Source: an uncultured Bacilli bacterium (GTDB lineage Bacteria; Bacillota_I; Bacilli_A; RF39; UBA660). From it: DNA of 64,000 bases. Positions 44,680 through 55,600 of the stretch are shown piece after piece. The notes beneath the pieces are model-generated. The model made no database searches, was not told the origin of the DNA, and was given only the letters and a program-made list of their open reading frames with translations. The translations under genes were made by a program, and so were the position numbers. Where the stretch lies: NCBI GenBank assembly GCA_934098565.1, contig CAKOON010000002.1, positions 124,001-188,000 of the forward strand, in the 5' to 3' direction. Within the stretch, counting starts at the first letter, position 1; each line of letters opens with the position of its first letter.

Positions 44680-45984
44680 ATGAATATAGAAGATGTAATT
44701 AGTGATATAACAACAGGTAAGAATATTTTTGATGTTGGTAAGATTGTAAATATTAGTGATTTTGTTGTAGAAGTAGCCGGATTAGATAAGGCCTTCTATT
44801 ATGAAAAGATTAATCTTAATAATAAAGCTATTGGTTATGTAACCTTGATAAATCCTAGTACTTGTATGGTGGCAATTATAAAAAAACAAGAGGATTTAGT
44901 ACTTGGTGATAGTGCGATTAGGACTAATGAAGTGTTTGAGGGCTTTTTTAGTCATCAAGCTTTAGGAAGAATGATTAATATTTTGGGAGAAGATCCTCTT
45001 CTTTCCAAGACTTATGAGTCGTTAGTTAAAATACCTATTGAAGAAGATAATATTCCTATTATGGATCGTGGTACTGTTAATGAACAACTTCATACGGGAA
45101 TTACGGGGATTGATTTAATGTATCCTATTGGCCTTGGACAAAGACAATTAATTATTGGTGATAAGAAGACTGGGAAGACGCAAATAGCCCTAGATACAAT
45201 AGTTAATCAAAAAGGCAAAGGGATAGTATGTATCTATTGTCCTATTGGGAAAACGATGAAAGAAGTTAAAAAGATCTACTATGATTTATTAAATAAGGAT
45301 GCCATGAGTTATACTTTGATAATCCCTGCCTTTAATGATTATCCCGCTCCTGCTTTAGTATTAACTCCTTATTATGCTATGGCTATTGCTAGACGTTATA
45401 TGCAAGCTGGTACCAATTGTTTAGTTGTTTTTGATGATTTAAAAAGACATGCTGATGCTTATCGTGAAGTTTCTCTAATGTCGGGTAAAGCGCCAGGGCG
45501 TGATGCTTATCCAGCTGATATTTTCTATTTACATTCTAGGTTATTAGAAAAAGGGTGTAAATACAAGAATGGGGCTAGTATTACTGTTCTTCCCATTGTT
45601 GAAACAAAGGGTGAGGATATAACTGACTATATTTCTACCAATATTATTTCCATCACTGATGGACAATTGGTTTTAGCAAGTAAAAACTTTCAAAAAGGTA
45701 TTAAACCGGCTATTAACTATGGTTTATCCGTATCCCGTTTAGGAGGGGCTGTGCAGAATAAAGCCATGAAAGCCACTGGTACTCTTTTACGTAGACGTTT
45801 GCTTTCATACTTAGAAATGGCTAGCATTTATGAGCTATCTAATCAAGATGAGCTTAGTGATGGCATTAAAGCTGTGATGAATGAGGGTAAGAAGATTTTA
45901 GCTAATTTAACCCAAGATAGATATAGTCCTAAAACGGAGCAGGAAATGTTAGAAAGTTTTGCTTTCTTAAGTGAGTTAAAATGA
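44680..45984 (+). CDS. F1-ATPase alpha-like subunit
   Basis: 434 aa, shorter than the usual about 500; the N-terminal helix that binds delta is largely missing. The P-loop GDKKTGKT (160-167) replaces the alpha hallmark GDRQTGKT (Arg-Gln to Lys-Lys). It retains LVVFDDLKRHADAYREVSL, PGRDAYPADIFYLHSRLLE and the arginine finger Arg353 in LSVSRLGGAVQ, which completes the beta active site. It is alpha rather than beta because of this set. Preceded by AGGAG, 8 nt after the b-delta-like gene, and overlaps the gamma-like gene by 4 bases. Confidence 0.88.
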   Translation: MNIEDVISDITTGKNIFDVGKIVNISDFVVEVAGLDKAFYYEKINLNNKAIGYVTLINPSTCMVAIIKKQEDLVLGDSAIRTNEVFEGFFSHQALGRMINILGEDPLLSKTYESLVKIPIEEDNIPIMDRGTVNEQLHTGITGIDLMYPIGLGQRQLIIGDKKTGKTQIALDTIVNQKGKGIVCIYCPIGKTMKEVKKIYYDLLNKDAMSYTLIIPAFNDYPAPALVLTPYYAMAIARRYMQAGTNCLVVFDDLKRHADAYREVSLMSGKAPGRDAYPADIFYLHSRLLEKGCKYKNGASITVLPIVETKGEDITDYISTNIISITDGQLVLASKNFQKGIKPAINYGLSVSRLGGAVQNKAMKATGTLLRRRLLSYLEMASIYELSNQDELSDGIKAVMNEGKKILANLTQDRYSPKTEQEMLESFAFLSELK

Positions 45985-46751
45985 CAAATATTAAAAATGT
46001 GGTCAAAGTTATGAATTTTCATTCTCTTTTAAGAGTGGATAAAGCCAAGAAAAAAGCCGATAAATTTCGTCAATTAGAAGCGGAAATCGAAGAATTTATG
46101 AGTATTATTTTAAATAATCAAAATCTTAATCTTGATCATAAAATTCTGAATGCTAAACCAACTGGTAAAGTAATAAATATTTATATTGGTAATGACCTAG
46201 GTTTTTGTGGTAACTTTAATAGTAGTGTAAAACATGAGGCAATAAATGATGTTACTGCGATGAAAATTATGGTGGGAAGTAAAATCTTCTTACATGATAA
46301 AAATACTATTTTAAATATTAGTAAAGAAGAATTATACAAGAGTTTTAAACGGTTAGAAGATATTATTAAACCTTTATTAGAAGCTAAAGAAATTAAAGAG
46401 ATAAATGTTATTTTTATTCGCTATAAGAATATAAATGATATTCATTTAGATAAAACAAGACTATTTCCTATCGAACCTATACAAGTACAAAATAACAGTG
46501 ACTTTGTGATTGAAGCAGATGGTAAAATCATGTTTACAGATTTAATACTTTTATATATTGATTGTAAATTACAAATTATTGAAAGTAATTCTTGGGCTTC
46601 AGAAAATATTGAAAGACAAAACTTAACTAATGAATCATTAAGAAAGATTGATGAATTGGAACAGGAAAAATTAAAAATAAGGCGAAAAGAAAAAAGAAGT
46701 GCTGACTTTAAGAAACAGCTAGCTAATTATAGAAAGGAACAGGAGTCATGA
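45981..46751 (+). CDS. F1-ATPase gamma-like subunit
   Basis: 256 aa. The Rossmann-like core keeps the gamma signature as IYIGNDLGFCGNFNSSV (about 70-85; family SxxGLCGGxN). The N- and C-terminal helices that form the rotating coiled coil are present but diverged: the C-terminus is unusually Lys/Arg/Glu rich (EQEKLKIRRKEKRSADFKKQ). Located between alpha and beta, as in atp operons, with 4-base overlaps on both sides. Predicted rotor shaft joining the head to the c-like ring. Confidence 0.8.
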   Translation: MTNIKNVVKVMNFHSLLRVDKAKKKADKFRQLEAEIEEFMSIILNNQNLNLDHKILNAKPTGKVINIYIGNDLGFCGNFNSSVKHEAINDVTAMKIMVGSKIFLHDKNTILNISKEELYKSFKRLEDIIKPLLEAKEIKEINVIFIRYKNINDIHLDKTRLFPIEPIQVQNNSDFVIEADGKIMFTDLILLYIDCKLQIIESNSWASENIERQNLTNESLRKIDELEQEKLKIRRKEKRSADFKKQLANYRKEQES

Positions 46752-48106
46752 TTGGAGAAGTAATAGCAGTATCAAATATTAATATTAAAGTTTTTATCAA
46801 AAATAAAAAAAATATTAAACTAAATGACATTTTGTATATAAATGATAAAGATAAGAAACGGTTAATTGAAGTAGTAGAAATCGATAGTAAAATTTTAACT
46901 TGTATTCCCTTTGAATCTGTAATTGGCGTTAGTAAAGGCTTACCGGTTTATTTTTACAGTAATGGTTTAGAAATGGAATATTCCGATCATGTTTTAAATC
47001 ATACTTTTAATTCTTATGGCAATATTTTAAATGGCGAGGAATATGAAAGTTTAAAAAAACGTAGTGTTTATACTAAGACTTTGGATTTAAAAAGAATTTC
47101 TATTAATCAAGAAATTATGTGGACTGGGATTAAGGTTATCGACTTCTTTGCTCCGATTGCTAAAGGTTTTAAAATGGGGTTATTAGGAGGCGCTGGTGTT
47201 GGCAAAACCGTTTTAGTTAAAGAATTAATAAATAATATTTATAAACGTTTAAATTCTAATGCGGTCTTTATTGGGGTTGGTGAACGTAGTCGTGAAGGTA
47301 AAGAATTAATAGATGAGATGGGTACTTCGAATTTACTTGATAAAATGAGTATTGTCTTTGGGCAGATGGGTGATAATCCGGTTTCACGTAGTAAATCGGT
47401 TTATACGGGCTTAACAGTGGCGGAATATTTACGGGATGAAAAAAAGCAAGATGTTTTAGTCTTTATTGATAATATTTATCGTTTTATTCAAGCTAAAGCG
47501 GAGATTAATACGGAATTAAAAAGAATTCCTGTTGAAAATGGTTATCCGACAACAATGATAAGTGATACTTCAGCTGTCGAAGAAAGAATTAATTCCTGTG
47601 ATACAGGCTCTATTACTTCGTTTCAAGCTATTTATATTCCGGCTGATGATATTACTGATGAAGCAGTTCAAACTATTCTTAGTCATATGGATGGTCAAAT
47701 TGTTTTAAATCGTAAGGTTGCTGAATCTGGTCTTTATCCGGCTGTTGATGTTAGTCGCTCTTCTAGTAGTTTAATAGATGCTGATATTATTGGTAAACGT
47801 CATTATGATTTAGTAAGTCAAGTTTTAGCAGCTTTTGCTCGTTATGATGAATTAGAAGAAATTATTGCGGTCTTAGGTATTGATGAATTAAGTGAAGAAG
47901 ATAAAAATATTTTTTATCGTTCTCGTAAACTACGTAATTATTTTACGCAACCAATGTTTGTGGCTGAAAATTTTACTAATATTCCTGGGCAAATGGTTGA
48001 CATAAGTGATATTTTAGATGATGTTTCGGGCATTCTTGCCGGTAAGTACGATAATATTGATGAGAATAAATTCTTGTATATAGGTAATATCAGGAGTATC
48101 CTATGA
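46748..48106 (+). CDS. F1-ATPase beta-like catalytic subunit
   Basis: 452 aa with all catalytic features: P-loop GGAGVGKT (147-154), catalytic Glu179 in GVGERSREG, Arg214, Walker B VLVFIDN (Asp241), YIPADDITD and an intact DELSEED loop (379-385), which pushes on gamma. The adenine-site region differs (MFVAENFTNIPGQ, normal in beta). It should hydrolyse ATP. The head is thus catalytically competent while the c-like ring is not a normal ion turbine. Four-base overlaps with its neighbours indicate tight translational coupling. Confidence 0.92.
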   Translation: MIGEVIAVSNINIKVFIKNKKNIKLNDILYINDKDKKRLIEVVEIDSKILTCIPFESVIGVSKGLPVYFYSNGLEMEYSDHVLNHTFNSYGNILNGEEYESLKKRSVYTKTLDLKRISINQEIMWTGIKVIDFFAPIAKGFKMGLLGGAGVGKTVLVKELINNIYKRLNSNAVFIGVGERSREGKELIDEMGTSNLLDKMSIVFGQMGDNPVSRSKSVYTGLTVAEYLRDEKKQDVLVFIDNIYRFIQAKAEINTELKRIPVENGYPTTMISDTSAVEERINSCDTGSITSFQAIYIPADDITDEAVQTILSHMDGQIVLNRKVAESGLYPAVDVSRSSSSLIDADIIGKRHYDLVSQVLAAFARYDELEEIIAVLGIDELSEEDKNIFYRSRKLRNYFTQPMFVAENFTNIPGQMVDISDILDDVSGILAGKYDNIDENKFLYIGNIRSIL

Positions 48107-48336
48107 TTGTTAAGATAATGTCTTTACAGGATGGGGTTAAAACTATAACTGATTGTTTAGCTATTAAAATAAAAAGTGAAAAGTATAATCTTCTAATTAT
48201 GGAAAATCATGCTCCCTTAATTGGTGAGATTAAAGGTAATATTGAAATAACTTTAAAAGATAAAAAAATGACTTTTGACAATATTAATGGTTACTATCTT
48301 AATTTAGATAATACTTTTAAGTTGATGTTAAGGTAA
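48103..48336 (+). CDS. F1-ATPase epsilon-like subunit (N-terminal domain only)
   Basis: 77 aa matching the beta-sandwich of epsilon: MIVKIMSLQDG at the start and LLIMENHAPLIGEI (family LGILPGHAPLLTxI) at about 49-63. The C-terminal helical hairpin that inhibits hydrolysis in normal epsilon is absent, so that brake is missing. Its position after beta is canonical. Confidence 0.8.
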   Translation: MIVKIMSLQDGVKTITDCLAIKIKSEKYNLLIMENHAPLIGEIKGNIEITLKDKKMTFDNINGYYLNLDNTFKLMLR

Positions 48337-48338
48337 TT

Positions 48339-48860
48339 ATGGATACACTTATATATTTTGCTAATAAAATAGTATATTTTTTACTTTATTTTGGATTAAT
48401 TACTGTTGTTTTAAGTATTATTTTAAAAGTACTTATTAATTCTAAAAAGAATAATAAGTTTAAGGTACTTATCATTGGTCTTTTAAATAATAATAGTATC
48501 TTTGATAATATATCATATAGTTTATTATACTTATTTGTTATTTTTACAACTTGGTTTATCTTTTTTAATCAAGATTATAGTAATTATATTTATAATTGGA
48601 ATTTTTATTATCTTTTAATTCCGCTTATCATTTATGATATAATAAATGGGAAGATTTTAAGAATAGTTATTGATATATTAGAAGTATTAGGAATATTTTA
48701 TCTCAATTATTTAAAATATGGTTTTGTTTTATATACTAAGATTGTTACTAGTGCTTGGTATATAAAAGTTATTTGTAACTTGACAAGTATATTCTTAACT
48801 ATTTTGACTATTTTAATTGGTTTTAGACATTTAAAGTATATAGAAGAAAGGAAAGAATAA
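48339..48860 (+). CDS. Polytopic membrane protein of the ATPase operon
   Basis: 173 aa with about five hydrophobic segments (about 12-30, 62-80, 88-104, 110-130, 145-165). No family recognised. It does not show the features of F-ATPase subunit a (no conserved helix with a buried Arg and Asn/Gln, too short). It could be the membrane partner of the c-like ring in this system (inference from position only). Two nt after the epsilon-like gene. Confidence 0.75.
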   Translation: MDTLIYFANKIVYFLLYFGLITVVLSIILKVLINSKKNNKFKVLIIGLLNNNSIFDNISYSLLYLFVIFTTWFIFFNQDYSNYIYNWNFYYLLIPLIIYDIINGKILRIVIDILEVLGIFYLNYLKYGFVLYTKIVTSAWYIKVICNLTSIFLTILTILIGFRHLKYIEERKE

Positions 48861-48861
48861 G

Positions 48862-49596
48862 ATGAAAGATTTATTAAAGAAAATAGTAATGTTTATTAAG
48901 GATAAATATAAAATATTAATTCCTAGTATTATTGTTATTATATTACTAATTATTTTAATAATTATTGGGACAAAGACTAAGAAAAACTTAAATACTGTTC
49001 GAATTGAAAACCAAAATATGTATCAATATTTAGATGAAGTTAAAGTTACTTATGATACAACATTAACTCTAGAAAGCGATAATAATATTACGAAGATGGA
49101 AATAGGAGAAGAAAAAGAAGTAGTAGATAATTTGCCCCTTTATTATTCTGGAGAAGATACGCTTTTACTTCCTAGTAGAATGGCAGTTATTTTTCCTTTA
49201 AATAATAATATGCAAAAGAGTATTCCGGCTTTAACGGTTTTAGATGCTCAAAGTAGTTTATATAAAATCTTAAAATATCGAAATAATACTTATGATTTAG
49301 AAAATGCCTTCTTATATGATGGTAATGACTTATATTTATTTATTGAACCTACTAAGTTAGTTTTAGATGATAAAGAGATAAATCTTCAACCGTTATCCTT
49401 TGTTGTTTATAATAACTTAACTGGTTATGTCAGTTATTATAATTATGGCCAAGAAGCTAGTATGGTTGAAGTAAAAAAGAATTGTTTAGCGAAAACCACT
49501 AATTATACTATTAATCTAAAAATAGATGGTTTAGCTTCTAGTAGTGATTATAAGTTATTAGCTAAAAATCTAGATATTTTAAATAGTTTATTTTAA
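48862..49596 (+). CDS. Anchored extracytoplasmic protein (244 aa)
   Basis: Cytoplasmic basic start, membrane helix at about 18-38, then a beta-rich domain resembling the membrane-proximal domain of the 37065, 42455 and 49678 proteins (pattern AFLYDGNDLYLF, then a strand, then SFVVYNNLTGYVSYYN). It has no repeat region, so it may be the minimal version of the module. AAAGGAA ribosome site. Confidence 0.75.
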   Translation: MKDLLKKIVMFIKDKYKILIPSIIVIILLIILIIIGTKTKKNLNTVRIENQNMYQYLDEVKVTYDTTLTLESDNNITKMEIGEEKEVVDNLPLYYSGEDTLLLPSRMAVIFPLNNNMQKSIPALTVLDAQSSLYKILKYRNNTYDLENAFLYDGNDLYLFIEPTKLVLDDKEINLQPLSFVVYNNLTGYVSYYNYGQEASMVEVKKNCLAKTTNYTINLKIDGLASSSDYKLLAKNLDILNSLF

Positions 49597-49605
49597 TGGT
49601 TTAGA

Positions 49606-49657
49606 AAGAGAGAATTTAAATATTTTTAAATAGATTAATATCTCTCTTATCTTTTTT
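49606..49657 (+). terminator. Attenuator-like hairpin inside the operon
   Basis: AAGAGAGA (49606-49613) pairs with TCTCTCTT (49641-49648), followed by a T6 run and then the ribosome site of the giant gene. It probably lowers expression of the 3,266-aa protein relative to the ATPase genes. Confidence 0.6.
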
Positions 49658-49677
49658 AAAGGAGAAGAAAATTTAGT

Positions 49678-52600
49678 ATGAAAAGAAGTATTACTGTCTT
49701 AGGTTGTTTAATTTTAGTTATTGTTTACTTAGCTTTTTTTCAAGTTCGAAAACTTGATACTATTGGTCTTGATGGCTATGTTTCTAAGAGTTCTATTGAA
49801 GATATTGCTAGAAACTTGAAGACTAGTAAAAATATAAATATTTCTTTAGAAGCTGTAAGTTCTAATGACTCTTTATATAAGAATAGTAGCAGCTATTATA
49901 TAGGTGAACAAAAAAAGACTAAAGTTTATTTAGATGTTCCTATTTATAATAAGGATAATTCTCGAGTTTTAAATTACTTTGAGAATAATTATATTAATGA
50001 AAGATATTATGATACCGGTAGTCTTTCTAATATTATAACAGCGGATAAGAATATATATAATACTAATGTTAATGAACGAATTGATGAAGATACTTATCTT
50101 TTTACTAAGCTTAAACAGAATTTATACTTAAATAATGTTTTAATTTCTTTAAAGTTAGTTAATGAAGAAATTGAAATACCTGCTTATAGTATTATTTATT
50201 TTAATCAGGATTACCTTAATTACTATTATAGAGTTAATGATTCTTTAGTCTTAAAGAAAATTGATTATATTATGTTAGATAGTAAAGTTAATATCTTAGA
50301 TAATACTATTAGTTATGAGGCTTTACTTACTAATTTGGGTTTATATAGTAAGATATCTAAGAATGATGATTATATAACGAAACCGGATACTCCGAGTTAT
50401 GACGATATTAAAGATGATAATAAAAATTCTAGTGATAATGATTCTTCTTTTGACTTGATTATTAAAGATACGGATATTATTATTAACGAAGATCCTAGTT
50501 ATGATAAAGATGGCACTGTTGAAAATTATATTCGTCCCGAAGTTACTTTTGATGGTTTTTCAGGTAATGTCTATAGTGCTACCGGAAACTTAACTATTAG
50601 TGATCCGGCTAGTAGAATTATTACGAGTCCAACTTTCGTCTTAAAGTATAAAGGAAAAACTTATTTACGAAAGAGTTTCTATAGTAATGGACAGATTAAA
50701 TTAAGTGGTTTATTACCAAATGAGACTTTTGAAGTTGAGGGGTATTTTATCTTTAAAAATCAAAATAATGAAACAGTTAAAAGAACTTTTTATACGGGTG
50801 ATATTAAAACTAATAATATTGAAAACTTAAATCCCATTGGTTTAAAATATCAAATAAATAGTGTTTTTGCTAAGAAAGTATTGTTAGATGATTTAGAAAT
50901 TGTTAATGACGCTTCAGATGAGGTTTTAAATGGGTTAAAGACTATTACGGTTACTTTAAATAAGCAAGAATTTACTTTAAGTACAGATATTATTAATAAA
51001 TTAAAGAATAAAAATAAAGTTAAGTATCAAACTCCTGAAATTTTAGAATCAGATACTGATTATGATGGCACTATTAAAGCTTATGATGTTAGTGGTAATG
51101 AATTAGTAGTAAGTAATAATACTTTTAAAGCTAAAACTAGTAAAGAAGCGCCAACGGCTTATATTAATCATGTTGATAGTGATTTAACTTATTTTAAAGC
51201 TAAAATTAGTTTAAATAATAAAGATAATGTTGTTTTAAATAATTATCATTATGAAGTTTATGACTTAAATAATAATTTAATTACTGAAAAAGTTCTCGAT
51301 GCTAGTAAAAGTAGTGAAGATATTGAAGTGGTTAACCTAGATTCTAATGAAGTCTATAAGATATATGTTATTGCTAGTTATGATTTAGAAGATGGTAATG
51401 GCACTATAAATAATAAAATCTTAGTAACAGCTCAAGTTGCAACCAAGCCAATAAGTGCTTTAGGGTATATGAAGTTTATTTTAAAACAAGAGAATGAAGA
51501 CGATTCAACTCGTGATAGTGCTACTTATTCTTTAAAGATAAACAAAGAGAGTACCGATGAGAAGTTAATTGCGCTTTTAGATCGGGTTATTATTAAGGTA
51601 AAGAAAGATGATAAAGAGATTGATAGAATTATTATTAGAGATGAGGATATTAATTCTTTAAAAAGTTTAGGAACGTATACTTTAAGTATAAAAGGATTGG
51701 ATTCTTGTACTGATTATACTTTAGAATATTCAACTATTGAAAAGCAAATTGATAAAGAATATGAAATTAAAGCTGTTGCTAATATTACTAATTTTAAGAC
51801 GGCTAGAACACCGGCATATGCTCTTATTACTAATCAGTTTACTAATGAATCTATAATCGATTTTGATATTAAAATTGTTGATCAAGATGGTGCTATTCAA
51901 TCTAAACGTGCTTTAATTCAGATTCATGATGAATTAGGTAATTATGTTTTACTAAAAGAGTTGAAAATTAATAGTACTGAGGAACGTATAACTTTAAATA
52001 AGTTAAATAAAGATACTAATTATATTGTTGATGTTATTGCTGAAGGATATAATGAAAAGTATACAACGGCAACTTATAAGACTAATAAACGTTTGGAAGG
52101 TTCAAGAAAGTTAGCTACAAAACTAGGGGTATCTGGTTCGATTAGATTAGAAAACTTACTTAGTGTTGTTACTAGTCAAAATATTTTTAATTTAAGTTAT
52201 GCTGATAATTTTCGCTTTGATGGTAGTTCTAGTCTTAATAAGATTGCAACTGATATTGATAATAAGAAAATAAATTTTTCAGCAATGAATGGTTATGCAA
52301 ATTACTCTTATTATATTCCAGAATATAAAGATACTCCTGTTATCGTTAAATTTAAGGCTAAATATGCTAATGGTTCGAATAATGGGGCTGCTTATTTAAC
52401 TGTAGGAGCGGGAAATAGTTCAACTTATCCCTTAAATTTAACGAGTGAAGAAAAAGAGTATAGAATTGAATTGATTTCTGATAACGGTTATGTTGGTTTT
52501 GGAATTAGTGAAGAGAATGGGCGCAATAATACAACTACTGTTGAAGTAAGTGATATGCAAATTATTCCCTACTTAAATTATAATGATGCGAGAACAAAAG

Positions 52601-55600
52601 AAATGTCTATATATGATAGGGAATATGTATTTAATGATACTACTATATTAACGGGTAATGATGGGATAGTAGAGCCTAACGGGGATATTGAAACTGGACA
52701 TATTGGCGATGGTTATGCCAGAATTACTAATACTGTAACGCAAGAAGTTTATAATTATAGTTATACTGGTACGGTCCAAGAATTTAAGGTTCCTACCAGC
52801 GGAAATTATAAGATAGAAGTTTGGGGGGCCAGTGGCGGCGATGCTTATAATAATAAGTATTTACACGCTAATAGTCACGGTGGTCGTGGCGGCTATTCGG
52901 CGGGAACTGTTAATTTAAAAGAAAATACAATCCTATATGTGGTCGTCGGTGGTCGCGGTAAATATGGTCCTAAATATGTTGACGGTGGCTTTAACGGCGG
53001 TGGTACGGGTGGTGCCAATAGTTCAGGTTCTGGCGGCGGGGCCACAGATGTTCGCTTAAAATCAGGAGTAGTAGAAACTGAATCGTTAAATAGTCGAATT
53101 ATTGTTGCCGGTGGTGGCGGTGGCTCTGATGATGCCGGTGGATGTTATGAAAATTGCTCTTTAAGTAATGATGGCTCTGGTGGCGCTGGCGGTGGTATAA
53201 CAACTGATGGTGCTTATATCAATGGGGTTTTACATACTCGTTATGCGTCCGGTCAATTGCCATTTACAACTAGTGATTTTACGGGTAATGTAGTTAATAC
53301 GTCAAAATTAGGGATTGGTGAAAACGGAACGGCTACTGATACTGGTGGCGCTGGCGGTGGCTACTACGGTGGTGTTGCTTCTAAAGATAGTAATGGCGGT
53401 GCTAGTGGTGGTTCTTCCTTCATTTCCGGTCATGCTGGTTGTATTTCTGTTAATTTTAAAGATAATTTACAAAAAGATGATACTTATACTAACTATGAAG
53501 AAAAATATCAATATCAAGGCATTTTTTATGTTAATGTTGTTGATAATAACTATGAACTTACAGGATCTCCCCAGATACCTAATGCTGACTTTTATATAGA
53601 AATTTTAAAGAGTGATGGTTCTAGTATTGGTAATTATCATTATTACTTAGATGATAATGAGACTATTGATCATCGAGTAGATGATATGATGGTAGCATAT
53701 AACTTTGAAAAAGGGACTAATTATACTTTAAATTTAAATATCTTTATGAATAATAGATATTATACAATTCATTCCCTTAACTTTACAACTGATGATCAAA
53801 TAAGAACTATTAGAACTAAAGAAGAATTTTATAATATGTCTTCAACAGGTAACTTCTTAATTGATAGTGATATGGATTTACGTTATTCTAATCGAACTAT
53901 TTCTGGTGAATTTAATGGTAATATTGATTTTCAAGGTCATAAATTACTCCTTAATGTTAAGAATTCAGCTTCCAGAGTTTTCTCCGAGTTAGGTAAAGGT
54001 TGTGTAATAAAAAATATGGATATGCATATTTGGTATGATGAAGCTAGAAATCGTTATGATACACTAACCGATTGGAGTAGTGCTACTTTTTCAAATATTA
54101 TGATTACTATCGAGCAAGCGGTTAGTACTCCGGCGGAACAAATATCTTTCTTAGTTCGGGTTAATAGAGGGACTGTAGATCATTTTATTGTTCATAATAA
54201 GGCTGAGATTAATACGACCAGGTATTTTGGGCTTATTAGTAATTATATTTATGGTACCGTTAAAAATGGCTATTTATACGGTTCTAGAATTAATGGTAAT
54301 CATAACTCGGGCTTAGATGAAATTAAGTATATTGGTGCTATCGGGGCTTATATGTCTGAGAGTGGCTATATTGAAAATGTTTATTCTTTAATTGATGTTG
54401 TTGGTTATGCTGATGATGATCGTCCTAATCAAGTTAGTGTTGGTAATTTAGTTGGCAGTGTATCAAGAGGTACTATTAATAATAGTTATTCATATAATGA
54501 AAATAATACTCGTAGTACGGCTTATGATGCCTCTGTTGGCTCTTATGATCAACTAAATACTAGTGAACTTTATTATGTTAGTCCTTTAAGATATAACAAT
54601 GCTAAAACAACTAAAATCAGTAAAGTTGCTTTAACTAGTAGTGAATTTCAGAATAAGACTTTAAATAAAGATCATGCTTTTAATATTGATGATTTTGTGA
54701 CTTATGGTTATTTTCCTCAATTAATTATGAATGAAGTTATGCCAAAACAAGATTATATTAAACTACCTAGTGTAACTGATGCTGACTTATTAAGTGTAAT
54801 TAGCACTGATGTTCTTTCTCAAGATAAAAATGCTGCTGAAATTAGTATTTTATTACGTAATCCCGCCTTTGATAAGATAGAGGCAGTTAGTATTCAATAT
54901 TTTGATTCTGCTGTAACGGAACAAATTGATAATGCTGATGGCACTTCTTTAATTAAGGTAAAACTAACTAATCCTAGTCGTTATATATCAGCATATGGAC
55001 TTAATTCTATTACAGCAACCAGTAAGGTAGGTAATACTTATACAACTGATTTTGCTTCGGGAACTGTAGTTTTAAATATTTCAATGTACCGTGAAGTTAA
55101 TAGTGAACAAGAATGGTTAAATATGAAAAACAATCCTAATGATAATTTTAAGTTAATGAAAGATTTGGACTTTACGGGTTTTACTAATCCTATTATTACA
55201 ACTACGATGACAGGTAAAATTGATGGTAATAATCATACAATTAGAAATATGATTGTAAATACTAGCGAAGGAATTGCTTTTAGAGTTTTCCAAGGCAGTT
55301 TATTTAATCTTTATTTTGAAGATGTTAAAAAAACTAATAATAGTGATGAATCAGGATTAATTGGTTACTTACAAAGTTCAGCGACTGTTAGAAATGTTCA
55401 TATTAAAAATATTACCTTAATGCTTGGTTATTATACTGGTGGTATAGCGGCTTTATCGAGATACAGTTCGAATATTCAGAATAGTAGTGTTACTAATTTG
55501 AAAATAATTGATCGTGCTAATGTAAATGGAATGCGGGTTGGTGGTTTGGTCGGTCAAATGGAACAGTCAAATATCATGAATAGTTATGTTCAAGATTTAC

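Noticed and set aside
48339..48860. Possible F-ATPase subunit a
   Set aside because: About five helices but no recognisable subunit-a helix with the conserved Arg; too short and located after epsilon instead of before c.
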